Shown piece after piece: positions 52,612-63,079 of a stretch of 64,000 nt of DNA (positions are counted from its first letter, which is position 1; every line of letters starts with the position of its first letter). Under the pieces are notes generated by a model that had not been told where the DNA came from, made no database searches, and saw only the letters and a program-made list of their open reading frames with translations. The DNA is from Novosphingobium taihuense (GTDB taxonomy: Bacteria > Pseudomonadota > Alphaproteobacteria > Sphingomonadales > Sphingomonadaceae). Location of the stretch: positions 620,001 to 684,000 of the forward strand of contig NZ_VLKJ01000001.1 of NCBI RefSeq assembly GCF_007830315.1, read 5' to 3'. Position numbers and translations under genes: made by a program.

Positions 52612-52920
52612 CTAGTCTGCAAAAAATCCATGCAATTCCGAAGTTGGGACGTCGATTTCTTTCAGTAGCGAGTTGAGAATGGCGACCTTCGATTGGGACG
52701 CCTCGTATCCGTACACATCTCTCAATGCATGCGAGAGGTGCCCGATCATATCGGCGATCATCACCCCCCACGCCACGCGTTCGTCAACTTGGGTGTGGTC
52801 CGCGTAGATTCCGACATTAAGAGCGCAATGGAGGCCCTGCTTGGCAATCCAGATGCTCGCCACTTCTAGTGCATCGGGATCTTCTTGAACCGCATCCGGT
52901 TCGATCAGATAGTTCGGCAC
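52612..52920 (-). CDS. DUF5076-like protein
   Basis: The 102-residue soluble protein has DPDALEVASIWIAKQGLHCALNVG and AWGVMIADMIGHLSHALRDVYG, which resemble the DUF5076 family of alphaproteobacteria. Function is unknown. It begins 1 bp after the glmU stop, so it is almost certainly cotranscribed with glmU. Confidence 0.72.
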   Translation of the reverse strand: MPNYLIEPDAVQEDPDALEVASIWIAKQGLHCALNVGIYADHTQVDERVAWGVMIADMIGHLSHALRDVYGYEASQSKVAILNSLLKEIDVPTSELHGFFAD

Positions 52921-52921
52921 C

Positions 52922-54295
52922 TTACCCCCGCTTCTCCGCCTTCTTTTTCTTCATCGCATCGTGGAAGCGGTCCGCCCAGCCGGGCTTTACCAGCTGCTCG
53001 GCCCGCACCATCCGCAGTTCGCCATCGGCCACGTCGCGTGACACTGCGCTGCCCGCCGCGACAATTGCGTCCGCACCGATTTTCACAGGCGCGATCAGGG
53101 CCGAGTTGGAGCCGATGAAGGCGCGTTCGCCGATGGTGGTCTTGTACTTGAAGTAGCCGTCATAATTGCAGGTGATCGTGCCTGCGCCGATGTTGGCCTC
53201 TGCGCCCACTTCGGCATCGCCGAGGTAGGTCAGGTGGCTGGCCTTTGCGCCGCGGTGCATGACCGTGTTCTTGACCTCGACGAAGTTGCCGACCTTGACG
53301 TCTTCCTCCAGCTTCGCGCCGGGGCGCAGGCGGGCGTAGGGGCCGATATGGACGCCGGGCGAAAGCGTTGCGCCCTCCAGATGGCAGAAGGCGTGGATCG
53401 TCACGCCATCGGCCACGGTCACGCCGGGGCCGAAGAAGACGTTGGGCTCCACCGTCACATCGCGGCCCAGCACCGTGTCCCACGAAAACCAGACCGTCTC
53501 CGGTGCGATCAGCGTCGCGCCATCGCCCATGGCCTGAGCGCGGCGGCGGCGCTGCCAGCGGCCTTCGGCTTCGGCCAGTTCGGCACGGCTGTTGATCCCG
53601 GCCACTTCATCGGCATCGTCGGTGACGACAACGGCGCAGGTCCGGCCATCGGCAATCGCGATGTTGACCACGTCGGGCAGGTAGTATTCGCCTTGCGCGT
53701 TGTCGTTGCCGACGCGGGCGAGCAGTCCGAACAGGTCTGCGCTGCGCACTGCCATCAGCCCGGAATTGCACACGCGGCAGGCGCGCTCGGCCTCGCTCGC
53801 GTCCTTGTGCTCGACCATCTTCACGATGCGACCGGCCTCGGCGATCACGCGCCCGTACTGCAGCGCATCAGCCGGTTCGAAGCCCAGCACCACCGCGGCC
53901 GGAGCGTCATCCTCATGAAGCCGCGCGATCATCGCCTGCATGGTCTGCGCGCGCACGAAGGGCACGTCGCCATAAAGGATCAGCACGTCACCTTCAAAAC
54001 CGGCAAGTGCGCCTTCGGCCTGCTGCACGGCATGGGCCGTGCCGAGCTGCGGGTCCTGCACGGCAATCATCGCCGAGCCACCGAGCGCCTTTTCCAGCTG
54101 CTCGCGCCCGTGGCCTGCCACGACCACCTGCCGCTCAGGCGAGAGTTCAGCCGCGCTCGCCATCAGGTGCTTTACCATCGGCCTGCCCGCGATCGGGTGG
54201 AGCACCTTGTGCAGGTCGCTCTTCATGCGGGTGCCTTTTCCGGCGGCGAGGACGATGGTGGCCAAGGGCGAGGTTTGTGGCGTCTGGTCAGTCAT
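52922..54295 (-). CDS. glmU: Bifunctional GlcNAc-1-P uridyltransferase / GlcN-1-P acetyltransferase
   Basis: It acetylates glucosamine-1-phosphate and then forms UDP-GlcNAc for peptidoglycan and LPS. The protein has 457 residues. The N-terminal nucleotidyltransferase has LAAGKGTRMKSDLHK and LYGDVPF; the C-terminal left-handed beta helix has hexapeptide repeats (VTIHAFCHLEGATLSPGVHIG) and the acetyl-CoA region NYDGYFKYKTTIG. The start MTDQTPQTSP is preferred over an upstream ATG. It is divergent from gph. Confidence 0.98.
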   Translation of the reverse strand: MTDQTPQTSPLATIVLAAGKGTRMKSDLHKVLHPIAGRPMVKHLMASAAELSPERQVVVAGHGREQLEKALGGSAMIAVQDPQLGTAHAVQQAEGALAGFEGDVLILYGDVPFVRAQTMQAMIARLHEDDAPAAVVLGFEPADALQYGRVIAEAGRIVKMVEHKDASEAERACRVCNSGLMAVRSADLFGLLARVGNDNAQGEYYLPDVVNIAIADGRTCAVVVTDDADEVAGINSRAELAEAEGRWQRRRRAQAMGDGATLIAPETVWFSWDTVLGRDVTVEPNVFFGPGVTVADGVTIHAFCHLEGATLSPGVHIGPYARLRPGAKLEEDVKVGNFVEVKNTVMHRGAKASHLTYLGDAEVGAEANIGAGTITCNYDGYFKYKTTIGERAFIGSNSALIAPVKIGADAIVAAGSAVSRDVADGELRMVRAEQLVKPGWADRFHDAMKKKKAEKRG

Positions 54296-54356
54296 GCGCG
54301 CACCCTTGCCAGACAAACCTTGCGCTTTCCAGAACAGGACGCCACTTGGCCCCACC

Positions 54357-55046
54357 ATGGCGGATTTTCCTTATGCAATCGTCGGATTCGATCTCGACGG
54401 CACCCTGCTCGACACCAGCCGCGACTTGGGCGTCGCGCTCAACCACGCGCTGGCGCTGGCGGGTCGGCCTCCGGTGCCGCTGGAGGAGACCAGGCGCCAC
54501 ATCGGCGGCGGCGCGGCGCAGATGCTGCGTTCGGCGCTGACGGAATCGGGCGGGGTGGACGAGGACGCCTTCCCCGGCCTTCAGGCCAAACTGATCGAGT
54601 TCTACGGCGAGAATATCGCGCACCACACCACGCTGTTCCCCGGCGGCGCGGCGATGATGGACGCACTGGACGAACGCGGCGTGAAGATTGCCATCGCCAC
54701 CAACAAGGCCGAGGGGCTAGCGGTAAAGCTGTTCGAGGAACTTGGCCTCCTCCACCGCTTCGCCTGCGTGATCGGCGGCGATACGCTGGGCCGCCATCGC
54801 GCCAAGCCCAGGCCCGACATGCTCCACGAAATGGTCGCCCGCTGCGGTGGCGGACGTGCAGCCTTCGTCGGTGACACCACTTTCGACATCGGCGCCGCAA
54901 AGGCCGCAGCCATGCCCGTCGTCGCCGTGCGCTTCGGCTTCAACGATCTTCCCGCCGATGACCTCGGCGCAGATGCCGTGATCGACCACTACGACGAACT
55001 GGTGCCAACGCTCGAACGTCTCGCCAGCACCGCGCAGAGCGTCTAG
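54357..55046 (+). CDS. gph: HAD-family phosphoglycolate phosphatase
   Basis: The 229-residue HAD phosphatase has the nucleophile motif GFDLDGTLLDTS at residues about 9-20, a helical cap, motif II (IATNK), Lys in KPRPD and motif IV GDTTFDIGAAKAA. It probably hydrolyses 2-phosphoglycolate made during DNA repair or photorespiration-like reactions, though related HAD enzymes share these motifs. It is 9 bp before pdxA. Confidence 0.88.
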   Translation: MADFPYAIVGFDLDGTLLDTSRDLGVALNHALALAGRPPVPLEETRRHIGGGAAQMLRSALTESGGVDEDAFPGLQAKLIEFYGENIAHHTTLFPGGAAMMDALDERGVKIAIATNKAEGLAVKLFEELGLLHRFACVIGGDTLGRHRAKPRPDMLHEMVARCGGGRAAFVGDTTFDIGAAKAAAMPVVAVRFGFNDLPADDLGADAVIDHYDELVPTLERLASTAQSV

Positions 55047-55055
55047 GCTGAAACC

Positions 55056-56057
55056 ATGACCGCCCCTCTTGCAATCAGCATCGGCGATCCCGCAGGCGTC
55101 GGCCCCGAACTCGCCGCCGCCGCCTGGGCCCTGAGCGATGCAGAAGGCCTGCCGCCGTTCTTCGTCGTCGGTTCGGCCCGCGTGGTCGAGGAAGCGGCCC
55201 GCAGGCGCGGTATCACCGTGCCGGTCTGCACGATAAAGGCGCCCGACGAAGTGGCGGATTGCTTTGCCGGGGCGCTGCCTGTGCTGGACCTTGCCGACCT
55301 GCCCTACACTCCCGGCGAGCCTGACGACGCAGGGGCCAGCCTTGCCCTCAATGCCCTTGCCGCCGCCACCGGCCTCGTCCGGTCGGGCGCGGCATCGGCG
55401 CTGGTCACCGGCCCCATCGCCAAGAGCCGCCTCGCCCGCGTCGGCTTCGACCACCCCGGTCAGACCGAGTTCGTGGCCGAGGCCTGCGGCGTGACGGCCG
55501 AGAACGCGGTGATGATGCTCGCCGGGCCGAGCCTGAAGGTCGTGCCGATTACCGTCCACGTGGCACTGCGTCTGGTGCCGGACATGCTCACCACAGAACT
55601 GATCCGCAACCGCACCGCGATCACCGCTGCAGCCCTCGCCCGCGACTACGGCATCGCAAGGCCACGCCTCGCAGTGGCCGGGCTGAACCCCCATGCGGGC
55701 GAAGACGGGCGCATGGGTAGCGAAGATGCAGATATCGTCGCCCCCGCCGTGGCCATGCTCCGCGCCGCCGGGATCGACGCGTTCGGCCCTCTCCCGCCCG
55801 ACACCATGTTTCACGACGAAGCGCGCGCGGGCTATGACGCGGCCATCTGCATGTACCACGATCAGGCATTGATCCCGATGAAGGCGCTCGATTTCGATGA
55901 AGGGGTGAATGTCACGCTCGGCCTGCCGATCATCCGCACCTCACCCGATCACGGCACTGCCTTCAGCCTTGCCGGAACTGGCAAGGCGCGCGTCGGCCCG
56001 ACCATCGCAGCCCTACGCATGGCTGGCGAATGTGCTGCGCGAAGGGCCTTGGCATGA
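55056..56057 (+). CDS. pdxA: 4-hydroxythreonine-4-phosphate dehydrogenase
   Basis: It oxidises 4-phosphohydroxy-L-threonine in pyridoxal-phosphate synthesis. The 333 residues carry the N-terminal [11 protein letters not shown], the metal-binding His in [21 protein letters not shown] and the closing [19 protein letters not shown]. The stop overlaps the rsmA start by 4 bp; pdxA-rsmA adjacency is widespread in proteobacteria. Confidence 0.97.
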   Translation: MTAPLAISIGDPAGVGPELAAAAWALSDAEGLPPFFVVGSARVVEEAARRRGITVPVCTIKAPDEVADCFAGALPVLDLADLPYTPGEPDDAGASLALNALAAATGLVRSGAASALVTGPIAKSRLARVGFDHPGQTEFVAEACGVTAENAVMMLAGPSLKVVPITVHVALRLVPDMLTTELIRNRTAITAAALARDYGIARPRLAVAGLNPHAGEDGRMGSEDADIVAPAVAMLRAAGIDAFGPLPPDTMFHDEARAGYDAAICMYHDQALIPMKALDFDEGVNVTLGLPIIRTSPDHGTAFSLAGTGKARVGPTIAALRMAGECAARRALA

Positions 56058-56875
56058 CCGACCTCCCCCCGCTTCGCGATGTCATCAACCGCCACGGCCT
56101 TTTCGCCACCAAGGCGCTGGGGCAGAACTTCCTGTTTGACGAGCAGTTGCTCGATCGGATCGCTCGCGTTCCGGGGAAGCTCAAGGGCGAGAACGTCCTC
56201 GAAGTCGGCCCCGGCCCCGGCGGACTGACCCGCGCCCTGCTGCGCGCGGGCGCTAACGTCACCGCGATCGAGATGGACAAGCGCTGCCTGCCGGCGCTTG
56301 CGGAATTGTCCGAAGCCTTCCCCGGCCAGCTGACCGTGATCGGCGGTGATGCAACGAAGATCGATCCGGCCACGCTGTTCGACGGGCCGTGGCATGTGGC
56401 GGCTAATCTGCCCTACAACGTTGGCACGCAGCTGTTCACCGGCTGGCTTTCGGGACAGGACTGGCCGCCGCAATGGAAGTCGCTCACGCTGATGTTCCAG
56501 CTTGAGGTGGCCGAGCGTATCGTCGCCGCGCCCGGCACCGATGCCTATGGCCGCCTTGCTGTGCTGGCGCAGTGGCGCGCTGCCCCGCGCATCGCGATGA
56601 AGGTCCACCGCAGCGCTTTCACCCCGCCGCCCAAGGTCATGTCGGCGATCGTCCATGTCGAGCCCGGCACGATGCCCGAAGGCGTCTCGGCCCGCATGCT
56701 GGAGCGCGTGACCGAAGCTGCCTTCGGCCAGCGCCGCAAGATGCTGCGCCAATCCTTGAAGGGATTGCCGGGCGCGCTGGATGCGCTCGAAACGCTCGGC
56801 ATTGATGCCCAGCGCCGGGCCGAGACCTTGAGCGTGGACGAGTTCGTTTCGATTGCTCGCGTGCTGACGAAATAA
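56054..56875 (+). CDS. rsmA: 16S rRNA (A1518/A1519) dimethyltransferase
   Basis: RsmA (KsgA) dimethylates two adjacent adenines near the 3' end of 16S rRNA. The 273 residues show the N-terminal [10 protein letters not shown], the SAM motif [16 protein letters not shown], the catalytic [11 protein letters not shown] and a C-terminal domain with [12 protein letters not shown]. The ATG overlaps the pdxA stop. It is last in gph-pdxA-rsmA and converges with glcB, with a GC-rich inverted repeat in the short gap. Confidence 0.97.
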   Translation: MTDLPPLRDVINRHGLFATKALGQNFLFDEQLLDRIARVPGKLKGENVLEVGPGPGGLTRALLRAGANVTAIEMDKRCLPALAELSEAFPGQLTVIGGDATKIDPATLFDGPWHVAANLPYNVGTQLFTGWLSGQDWPPQWKSLTLMFQLEVAERIVAAPGTDAYGRLAVLAQWRAAPRIAMKVHRSAFTPPPKVMSAIVHVEPGTMPEGVSARMLERVTEAAFGQRRKMLRQSLKGLPGALDALETLGIDAQRRAETLSVDEFVSIARVLTK

Positions 56876-56905
56876 GGGCGGACCCGCAGGCCCGCCCCCT
56901 CAATC

Positions 56906-59050
56906 TCAGGCCGGCTCGGCCACCTTTGCCATCGCCGCCTTCTTCTTCAACCGCCATGCGTGAAGCAGCGGTTCGGTATAGCCGTTGGGCTGCTCCACCC
57001 CGTTGAACACGAGGTCGCAGGCCGCGCGGAAGGCGAAGCTTTCTTCCCAGTTACCGGCCATCGGTTCGTAGAGCGGATCGCCCGCGTTCTGCGCATCGAC
57101 CTTGGCCGCCATGCGCTTGAGGCTGTCCATGACCTGCTCGTTGGTGGCCACGCCGTGCAACAGCCAGTTCGCCATGTGCTGGCTGGAGATGCGCAAGGTC
57201 GCGCGGTCTTCCATGAGGCCGATGTCGCTAATGTCGGGCACCTTCGAGCACCCGACGCCCTGATCGATCCAGCGGACGACGTATCCCAGAAGCCCTTGCG
57301 CGTTATTGTCCAGTTCCTCGCGCACTTCCTCGGCTGACCAATTGGTGCCCTCGGCCAGCGGGATCGCCAGCAGCGCGTCGAGCCCCGGCGTGCCTTCCTG
57401 TGCAACGCTTTCCTGAACCTCGAACACGTTGACCTGGTGGTAGTGCATCGCGTGCAGAGTCGCCGCCGTTGGCGAAGGCACCCATGCGGTGTTGGCGCCA
57501 GTCTTCGGGTGCGCGATCTTCTGCTGCATCATGTCGTGCATCATGTCGGGCGCGGCCCACATGCCCTTGCCGATCTGCGCCTTGCCCGAAAGCCCATGGG
57601 CGAGGCCGATGCAGACGTTGCGCTTCTCATAAGCCGCGATCCATCCCGAGCCCTTGATCGCGCCTTTGCGGATCATCGCGCCCGCCTGCATCGAGGTGTG
57701 GATCTCGTCGCCAGTGCGGTCGAGGAAGCCGGTGTTGATGAAGACGATACGGTCGCGCACCTGCTCGATGCAGGCGGCAAGGTTGGCGGACGTGCGCCGC
57801 TCCTCGTCCATCACGCCAACCTTCACGGTGTGGCGGTCGAGGCCGAGCAGGTCTTCCACTGCATTGAACAGGTCATTGGTGAAGGCGACCTCTTCCGGCC
57901 CGTGCATCTTGGGCTTCACGATATAGATGCTGCCGGTGCGGCTGTTGCGGTGGCGGCCCAGCCCCTTGATGTCATGGCAGGCAATGGCGCTGGTGATCAC
58001 AGCGTCCATCACGCCTTCGGGAATCTCGCTGCCATCGTCCAGCAGGATCGCCGGGTTGGTCATCAGGTGGCCGACATTGCGCACGAACAGCAGGCTGCGC
58101 CCCGGCAGCGTGATCGTCTCGCCACTGGCAGAAGTCCATGTCCGATCCGGCTCCAGCGCGCGGGTCATGGTCTTGCCGCCCTTCTGGAAGCTCGCTTCCA
58201 GATCGCCGCGCATCAGGCCGAGCCAGTTGCGATAGGCCAGCAGCTTGTCCTCGGCATCGACCGCCGCGACCGAGTCTTCAAGGTCGACGATGGCTGTGAG
58301 GGCCGCTTCCATCACGATGTCGGAAATGCCCGCCTTGTCGTCCGCGCCCACGGGCGTTGACCGGTCGAGCACGATCTCGACATGCAACCCGTTGTTGCAC
58401 AGGAGGATGCCGCCGGGCTTGTTTCCGGCATACTGAGTGGCGTCGCACAGCGGCAGGTCGCTCGCCCCGTCCCAGTCAGCCCAGCTCATCCCGTCGAGTG
58501 GGAAGGTCAGGTCAAGGAATGCGCGCCCAGCGCGGACCACGGCTGCACCGCGATCCTTGTCGTACCCGCCCGGCCGCGCAGGCGGCGCATCGAGCGCATC
58601 GGTGCCGTACCACGCGTCATAAAGACTGCCCCAGCGCGCGTTGGCCGCATTGAGCACGAACCGGTCGTTGAGCACCGGCACGACCAGCTGAGGCCCCGCC
58701 ATGCAGGCAATCTCGCGGTCGACGTTCTGCGTGCCAATGGTGAAGTCTTCAGGCTCGGGCACAAGGTAACCGACCTCGGTCAGAAACGCGCGGTACTCGG
58801 CGGCGTCGATCGGTTTGCCCTTGCGTTCGCGATGCCAGGAATCGATCAATGCCTGCAACGCGTCGCGCTTGCTCAGCAGCATGCGGTTTGCCGGGGCAAA
58901 ATGTCCGACCAGCGTGGCAAAACCCTGCCAGAACCCAGCCACGTCAAGCCCGAGTGGCCCGAGCACGTCATTGTCGATGAAGCTGGCGAGGTTTGCGTCG
59001 ACCCTGAGGCCGTTGCGATCGATACGTCCGTTCATTTCACCCATGTCCAT
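56906..59050 (-). CDS. glcB: Malate synthase G
   Basis: It condenses glyoxylate with acetyl-CoA to malate in the glyoxylate or glycolate pathway. The 714-residue length matches the G isoform. Conserved blocks include [51 protein letters not shown] and [16 protein letters not shown], which holds the catalytic base region. No aceA is nearby. Three in-frame ATGs lie within the first six codons; the first is used here. Confidence 0.97.
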   Translation of the reverse strand: MDMGEMNGRIDRNGLRVDANLASFIDNDVLGPLGLDVAGFWQGFATLVGHFAPANRMLLSKRDALQALIDSWHRERKGKPIDAAEYRAFLTEVGYLVPEPEDFTIGTQNVDREIACMAGPQLVVPVLNDRFVLNAANARWGSLYDAWYGTDALDAPPARPGGYDKDRGAAVVRAGRAFLDLTFPLDGMSWADWDGASDLPLCDATQYAGNKPGGILLCNNGLHVEIVLDRSTPVGADDKAGISDIVMEAALTAIVDLEDSVAAVDAEDKLLAYRNWLGLMRGDLEASFQKGGKTMTRALEPDRTWTSASGETITLPGRSLLFVRNVGHLMTNPAILLDDGSEIPEGVMDAVITSAIACHDIKGLGRHRNSRTGSIYIVKPKMHGPEEVAFTNDLFNAVEDLLGLDRHTVKVGVMDEERRTSANLAACIEQVRDRIVFINTGFLDRTGDEIHTSMQAGAMIRKGAIKGSGWIAAYEKRNVCIGLAHGLSGKAQIGKGMWAAPDMMHDMMQQKIAHPKTGANTAWVPSPTAATLHAMHYHQVNVFEVQESVAQEGTPGLDALLAIPLAEGTNWSAEEVREELDNNAQGLLGYVVRWIDQGVGCSKVPDISDIGLMEDRATLRISSQHMANWLLHGVATNEQVMDSLKRMAAKVDAQNAGDPLYEPMAGNWEESFAFRAACDLVFNGVEQPNGYTEPLLHAWRLKKKAAMAKVAEPA

Positions 59051-59171
59051 ACGCTCACATTAGCGACCCTGCACAAACCGCGCGCAGTGCCGAATCCGAT
59101 GAACCTGGGGAGGAACGGCTACAGCCTATGCATGATCCGGCAGGGCATTGCAATCATGCGAAAGTCCCGGC

Positions 59172-60329
59172 TCATCCGAACACTTCGGCATAGAGCCGCT
59201 CGATCTCCGCCGCTTCCGGCACGCGCGGGTTGTTGCCCGGAGAGCCCGAAGCCAGCGCCTGTCGAGCCATTTCCGGCACGACCTCAAACCACCGCGCCTC
59301 GCTGATCCCGTGCGAGCGCGGGGTCGGCACAGATAGATCGGCATTCAGCGCGGCCAATTCCTCCAGCAGCCGCGCAACGGCGGACTGGTCGCCTTCCTCA
59401 GCGCCTGCAACGCCCATCGCGCGGGCGCAATCAGCATAGCGCGACAATGCAGCCGGCGCCGAGAACGCGGTGACTGCAGGCAGAAGCATCGCGTTGGAAA
59501 GCCCGTGTGGCACGTGGAAGAACGCGCCCACCGGTCGGCTCATGCCATGGACCAGCGCGACGCTGGCGTTGGAGAATGCGATCCCGGCATGATGCGCGCC
59601 GACCATCATCGCCTCGCGCGCCGCACGGTTGCCGGGTTCGGTGCAGGCGGTGCGGATATTGGGCGCGATCAGCTTCATCGCAGAAATCGCCATCGCATCG
59701 CTGAAGGCATTGGCCTTCTTCGAGACATAGGCCTCGATCGCATGGGTCAGAGAATCAATCCCGGTATCGGCGGTCAACCGCGCCGGCTTGCCCATCGTCA
59801 GTTCGTAATCGACGATGGCCACAGTCGGCAGGAAGGCAAGCCCTGCGCAGAGCATCTTCTCGCTGCTCGCCTCGTCCGTCACGATGGTGAACCTGGTCGC
59901 TTCCGAACCGGTCCCGGCGGTCGTCGGCACCGCGATGATCGGCAGGCCCGGAACGTCGGTTGTCGCCGGAGCCTTCATTGCCTGGACGGGTCTCGGCTCC
60001 ACCGCCAGCGCGGCAATGGCCTTGGCCGTGTCGATCGGGCTGCCGCCACCAAAACCGATCACGCAATCGCTGTCGGCCGCGCGCAAGGCTTCCAGAGCCG
60101 CTTCCACGACGGCAACCGTCGGATCGGGAACGGTTTCGGCAAAGACGACGGCCTTGATCCCCGCATCGTCAAGCACGGCCAGCAGCGATGCAACCATGCC
60201 GCTGCTCACCATGAAGCCGTCAGTCACGATGAACGGGCGGGCAACGCCGCATTGCGCCATTGCCCCCGGTAGTTCCGCCAGAGCGCCCCCGCCAACCCTG
60301 ATGATCCGGGGAAGATTTATCGCCGCCAT
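59172..60329 (-). CDS. Iron-containing alcohol dehydrogenase
   Basis: This group III NAD(P)-dependent dehydrogenase has 385 residues, with the cofactor loop GGGSPIDTAKA near residue 95 and metal ligands in GIDSLTHAIEAYVS (Asp, His) and HGMSRPVGAFFHVPHG (two His). It interconverts an alcohol and an aldehyde or ketone; which one is unknown. GAGAGG supports the ATG at 60329. It is on the same strand as glcB but separated by about 120 bp. Confidence 0.92.
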   Translation of the reverse strand: MAAINLPRIIRVGGGALAELPGAMAQCGVARPFIVTDGFMVSSGMVASLLAVLDDAGIKAVVFAETVPDPTVAVVEAALEALRAADSDCVIGFGGGSPIDTAKAIAALAVEPRPVQAMKAPATTDVPGLPIIAVPTTAGTGSEATRFTIVTDEASSEKMLCAGLAFLPTVAIVDYELTMGKPARLTADTGIDSLTHAIEAYVSKKANAFSDAMAISAMKLIAPNIRTACTEPGNRAAREAMMVGAHHAGIAFSNASVALVHGMSRPVGAFFHVPHGLSNAMLLPAVTAFSAPAALSRYADCARAMGVAGAEEGDQSAVARLLEELAALNADLSVPTPRSHGISEARWFEVVPEMARQALASGSPGNNPRVPEAAEIERLYAEVFG

Positions 60330-60425
60330 GCGCGCCCTCTCTCGATGCCTTCTGCTCACCCCACCGCATAAAGCACGTGCGGGCAAGCTGGCAAAAGCGC
60401 TCTCGCTGCCAAAATCAGCCCAGAA

Positions 60426-61601
60426 TCAGCTAAGCGACTGCCCTTCGACCAGCTCCGCCTTGACCGGCACCACCGCACCATCCGGATAGGGCATGATCAG
60501 CGTGCCGTCCGGCGCAGCGGTGAAAGTCGTCTGCGTCGGGTAAGGAATGCTGATGCCTTCTGCGGCGAACCGCTCCATGAGCGATACCAGCAAACGATCG
60601 CGCAAGGGGTGGGCCACGTTCCAGTCCGCTCCTGCCACGTCAATGATCAGCACGAAATCCAGCGAACTCGCGCCAAACGCATCGAAACCGGCGCGCGCCA
60701 CCTTTGCCCCCTGCGCTTCGCCCAACTCCCTGAGCATCGCCGGGAGGTGGCCGAGCGTGTCTGGCGGCGTTTCGTAGGCAACGCCGATTGTGAAAGTCAT
60801 CCGGATATGGTGGCGCACAGTCAGGTTGCTGATTTCCTTGTCCAGCAGGTTCTTGTTCGAAACGATCAGCAATTCGCCACTGACCAGCCTTACGCGCGTG
60901 GTCCTCATGCCGATGGTCTCCACCGTGCCGATCGTCCCGGCCCAGCTGATCGTGTCGCCAACCTTGAAAGGCCGGTCGAACAGGATCGAAATTCCTGCGA
61001 AAAGGTCGGAGAAAATGCCCTGCGCGGCAAGACCGATGGCAATGCCGCCAATGCCGAGACCGGCAACCAGTCCGGCGACGTTTACTCCCAGGTTGCCGAG
61101 GATCAGCACGAAGGCGATGGCAAAAACGAGGAACGTCACCAGCGCACGCACGATGTTCATCGCCGAGATCAGCGCGCCATTGGCGTGCTGCGCTTCACCT
61201 GCGCGGTGCTCGATCAGACCGATGGTCAGTTCGCGCACCCACAGTGCCGCCTGGAAGGTCAGGCCGATCGTGAACAGGAACTGGATCGTCCGGTCAAGCC
61301 ACAGCGGCGTCTGCGCATAACTCGCCACCGCTTCGGCCGCCACCAGCACGATGAACCAGAACCGCGTGCGGCCCGCCATGCGGCCCACGATGGTCTTCCA
61401 GCCCACTAGCGCCTCGCCCTCGGGGCAAAACTTGCGGCCCAGATTGCGGATGGTCAGCAGCACGAACACCACCACCACGGCAATGCCGATGGCGATGGAA
61501 ATGCGCAGCCAGTTGTCAGTGATCCAGCCGCTGGTTTCGGCAATCAGGACTTGGGGGCTGGCAGGCAGGGTAAGCGGAGGTGCATGCGAAATGGACGTCA
61601 T
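60426..61601 (-). CDS. MscS-family mechanosensitive channel
   Basis: This 391-residue inner-membrane protein opens under membrane tension to release solutes. About five helices precede the pore-lining segment VNVAGLVAGLGIGGIAIGLAAQ (about 175-195) and the beta domain FDRPFKVGDTISWAG, followed by an alpha-beta C-terminal domain. It is longer at the N terminus than E. coli MscS (286 residues). It is not obviously linked to its neighbours. Confidence 0.93.
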   Translation of the reverse strand: MTSISHAPPLTLPASPQVLIAETSGWITDNWLRISIAIGIAVVVVFVLLTIRNLGRKFCPEGEALVGWKTIVGRMAGRTRFWFIVLVAAEAVASYAQTPLWLDRTIQFLFTIGLTFQAALWVRELTIGLIEHRAGEAQHANGALISAMNIVRALVTFLVFAIAFVLILGNLGVNVAGLVAGLGIGGIAIGLAAQGIFSDLFAGISILFDRPFKVGDTISWAGTIGTVETIGMRTTRVRLVSGELLIVSNKNLLDKEISNLTVRHHIRMTFTIGVAYETPPDTLGHLPAMLRELGEAQGAKVARAGFDAFGASSLDFVLIIDVAGADWNVAHPLRDRLLVSLMERFAAEGISIPYPTQTTFTAAPDGTLIMPYPDGAVVPVKAELVEGQSLS

Positions 61602-61661
61602 GCCTTAATCAAAGGCTGGCCACCCGATCCGTTCCCGTCAATCTTTCAGCGCACCAGCCTA

Positions 61662-61994
61662 TCAGCGGCCCTGCATGTCCCTGGCCTCGGCCGGAATGTG
61701 CACGACCAGACCGTCAAGCGCATCTGTCAGTTCGATCTGGCAAGACAGGCGGCTTGTCCGGGTCACGCCTGCGGCAAGGTCAAGCATGTCCTCCTCGTCA
61801 TCCACCGCCGGCGGAAGCTTCGCGAACCAATCGGCATCGATGACCACATGGCAGGTGGAACAGGCCATCTGGCCTTCGCAGGTTCCCTCCAGCGGCATGC
61901 CCTTGGCCTGCCCCAGCTCCAGCAGCCGCGTGCCTGCTTCGCCCTGTGCGGCGATCTTTTCGCCCTTTGCGGTGACGAAGGTGACGCTGACCAT
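61662..61994 (-). CDS. 2Fe-2S ferredoxin, adrenodoxin/Isc type
   Basis: This 110-residue plant/adrenodoxin-fold ferredoxin has cluster ligands in CEGQMACSTCHVV plus the distal Cys in RLSCQIEL, the C-x5-C-x2-C...C spacing. It starts 2 bp after the cysteine desulfurase gene, pointing to a role as electron donor in Fe-S cluster assembly, as Fdx has in the isc operon. It may instead serve a P450 or ring hydroxylase, but none is nearby. Confidence 0.93.
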   Translation of the reverse strand: MVSVTFVTAKGEKIAAQGEAGTRLLELGQAKGMPLEGTCEGQMACSTCHVVIDADWFAKLPPAVDDEEDMLDLAAGVTRTSRLSCQIELTDALDGLVVHIPAEARDMQGR

Positions 61995-61996
61995 GG

Positions 61997-63079
61997 TTAC
62001 AAGACTCCCTGCGCGCGCGCCGCGGCGTTGATCGCCCCGGCTGCCTGTTCCAGTTCATCATCCCCCGTATAGCGTCCGAAACCGATGCGGATCGCGGTTC
62101 TGCTATCCCTGTCCGAAAGTCCGAGCGCACGCAAGACATGGCTCGGCCTGCCCGACCCGCTGGCGCAGGCCGAGCCTGCAGAAAATGCCACAGTGCGGCA
62201 TTCCGACAACAGTCTTGCCACGTCCAGCCCCGGCAAGCGCAAGTTGAGATTGCCGTGCCAGCGTTCGGCGGCAGAACCGTTGAGCGTCCAGCCTTCGAAC
62301 AACGCCAAAGCCTTCACCCACAGCTTTTCCACATGAAGCCGGTCACTTTCCGACAGACTTGTGCACAGCGCCGCCGCCGCGCCGAAGCCGGCGCAAAGCG
62401 CGGGGCTGAGGGTGCCGGACCGCAATCCGCCCTCCTGACCGCCACCGTGGATCAGCGGCGAAAGCTCCACACCATCGCGCACCCACAGTGCGCCAATGCC
62501 CTTGGGGCCGTACAACTTGTGCGACGATAGTGCGATCAGGTCTGCCCCTTCAGGCGCGGCAATCTTCCCCGCTCCCTGCACCGCATCGCACAGGAACAGC
62601 GCCCCGATCTGATGCGCCCGTCTTGCCAGCGCTTCAACGGGCTGCACCGTGCCGATCTCGTTGTTGACCTGCATCACCGCGACAAGGCCGGTTCCTTCCG
62701 GGATTGCCACCTCAGGATCCACCAGCCCGGCCCCATCCACGGGCAGCACCGTCACGCTCGGATCAAGCACCCGCGCCGTATCGAGTACTGCGGCATGCTC
62801 GATGGCACTCACTGCCAGCCGTTTGCGGCCCGACCCCGCCAGCGCCAGGTTGATCGCCTCGGTCGCCCCGGAGGTGAACACCACGCGCCCGCCCGGCGGG
62901 AGAAGCGCGGCCACCTGCTCGCGCGCCACTTCCACCGCTGCGGCCGCCGCACGACCTGCCCGGTGCGGGCTGTGCGGATTGGCAAACCCCATGGCCTCGG
63001 GCCCTGCCAGCCAAGGCATCATCGCTTCACGCGCTTCGGGAGCCAACGGCGTGGTGGCCTGATAGTCGAGGTAGATCAT
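61997..63079 (-). CDS. Cysteine desulfurase, second of a tandem pair
   Basis: This PLP enzyme of about 360 residues removes sulfur from cysteine as a persulfide. The N terminus MIYLDYQATTP, PLP Lys in LSSHKLYGPKG, His in VNNEIG context and the mobile-loop Cys in GSACASGSGRPSHVL are all present. The ATG overlaps the stop of the preceding desulfurase by 4 bp. It belongs to the NifS/IscS class. It lies between a paralogue and the ferredoxin gene. Confidence 0.93.
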   Translation of the reverse strand: MIYLDYQATTPLAPEAREAMMPWLAGPEAMGFANPHSPHRAGRAAAAAVEVAREQVAALLPPGGRVVFTSGATEAINLALAGSGRKRLAVSAIEHAAVLDTARVLDPSVTVLPVDGAGLVDPEVAIPEGTGLVAVMQVNNEIGTVQPVEALARRAHQIGALFLCDAVQGAGKIAAPEGADLIALSSHKLYGPKGIGALWVRDGVELSPLIHGGGQEGGLRSGTLSPALCAGFGAAAALCTSLSESDRLHVEKLWVKALALFEGWTLNGSAAERWHGNLNLRLPGLDVARLLSECRTVAFSAGSACASGSGRPSHVLRALGLSDRDSRTAIRIGFGRYTGDDELEQAAGAINAAARAQGVL

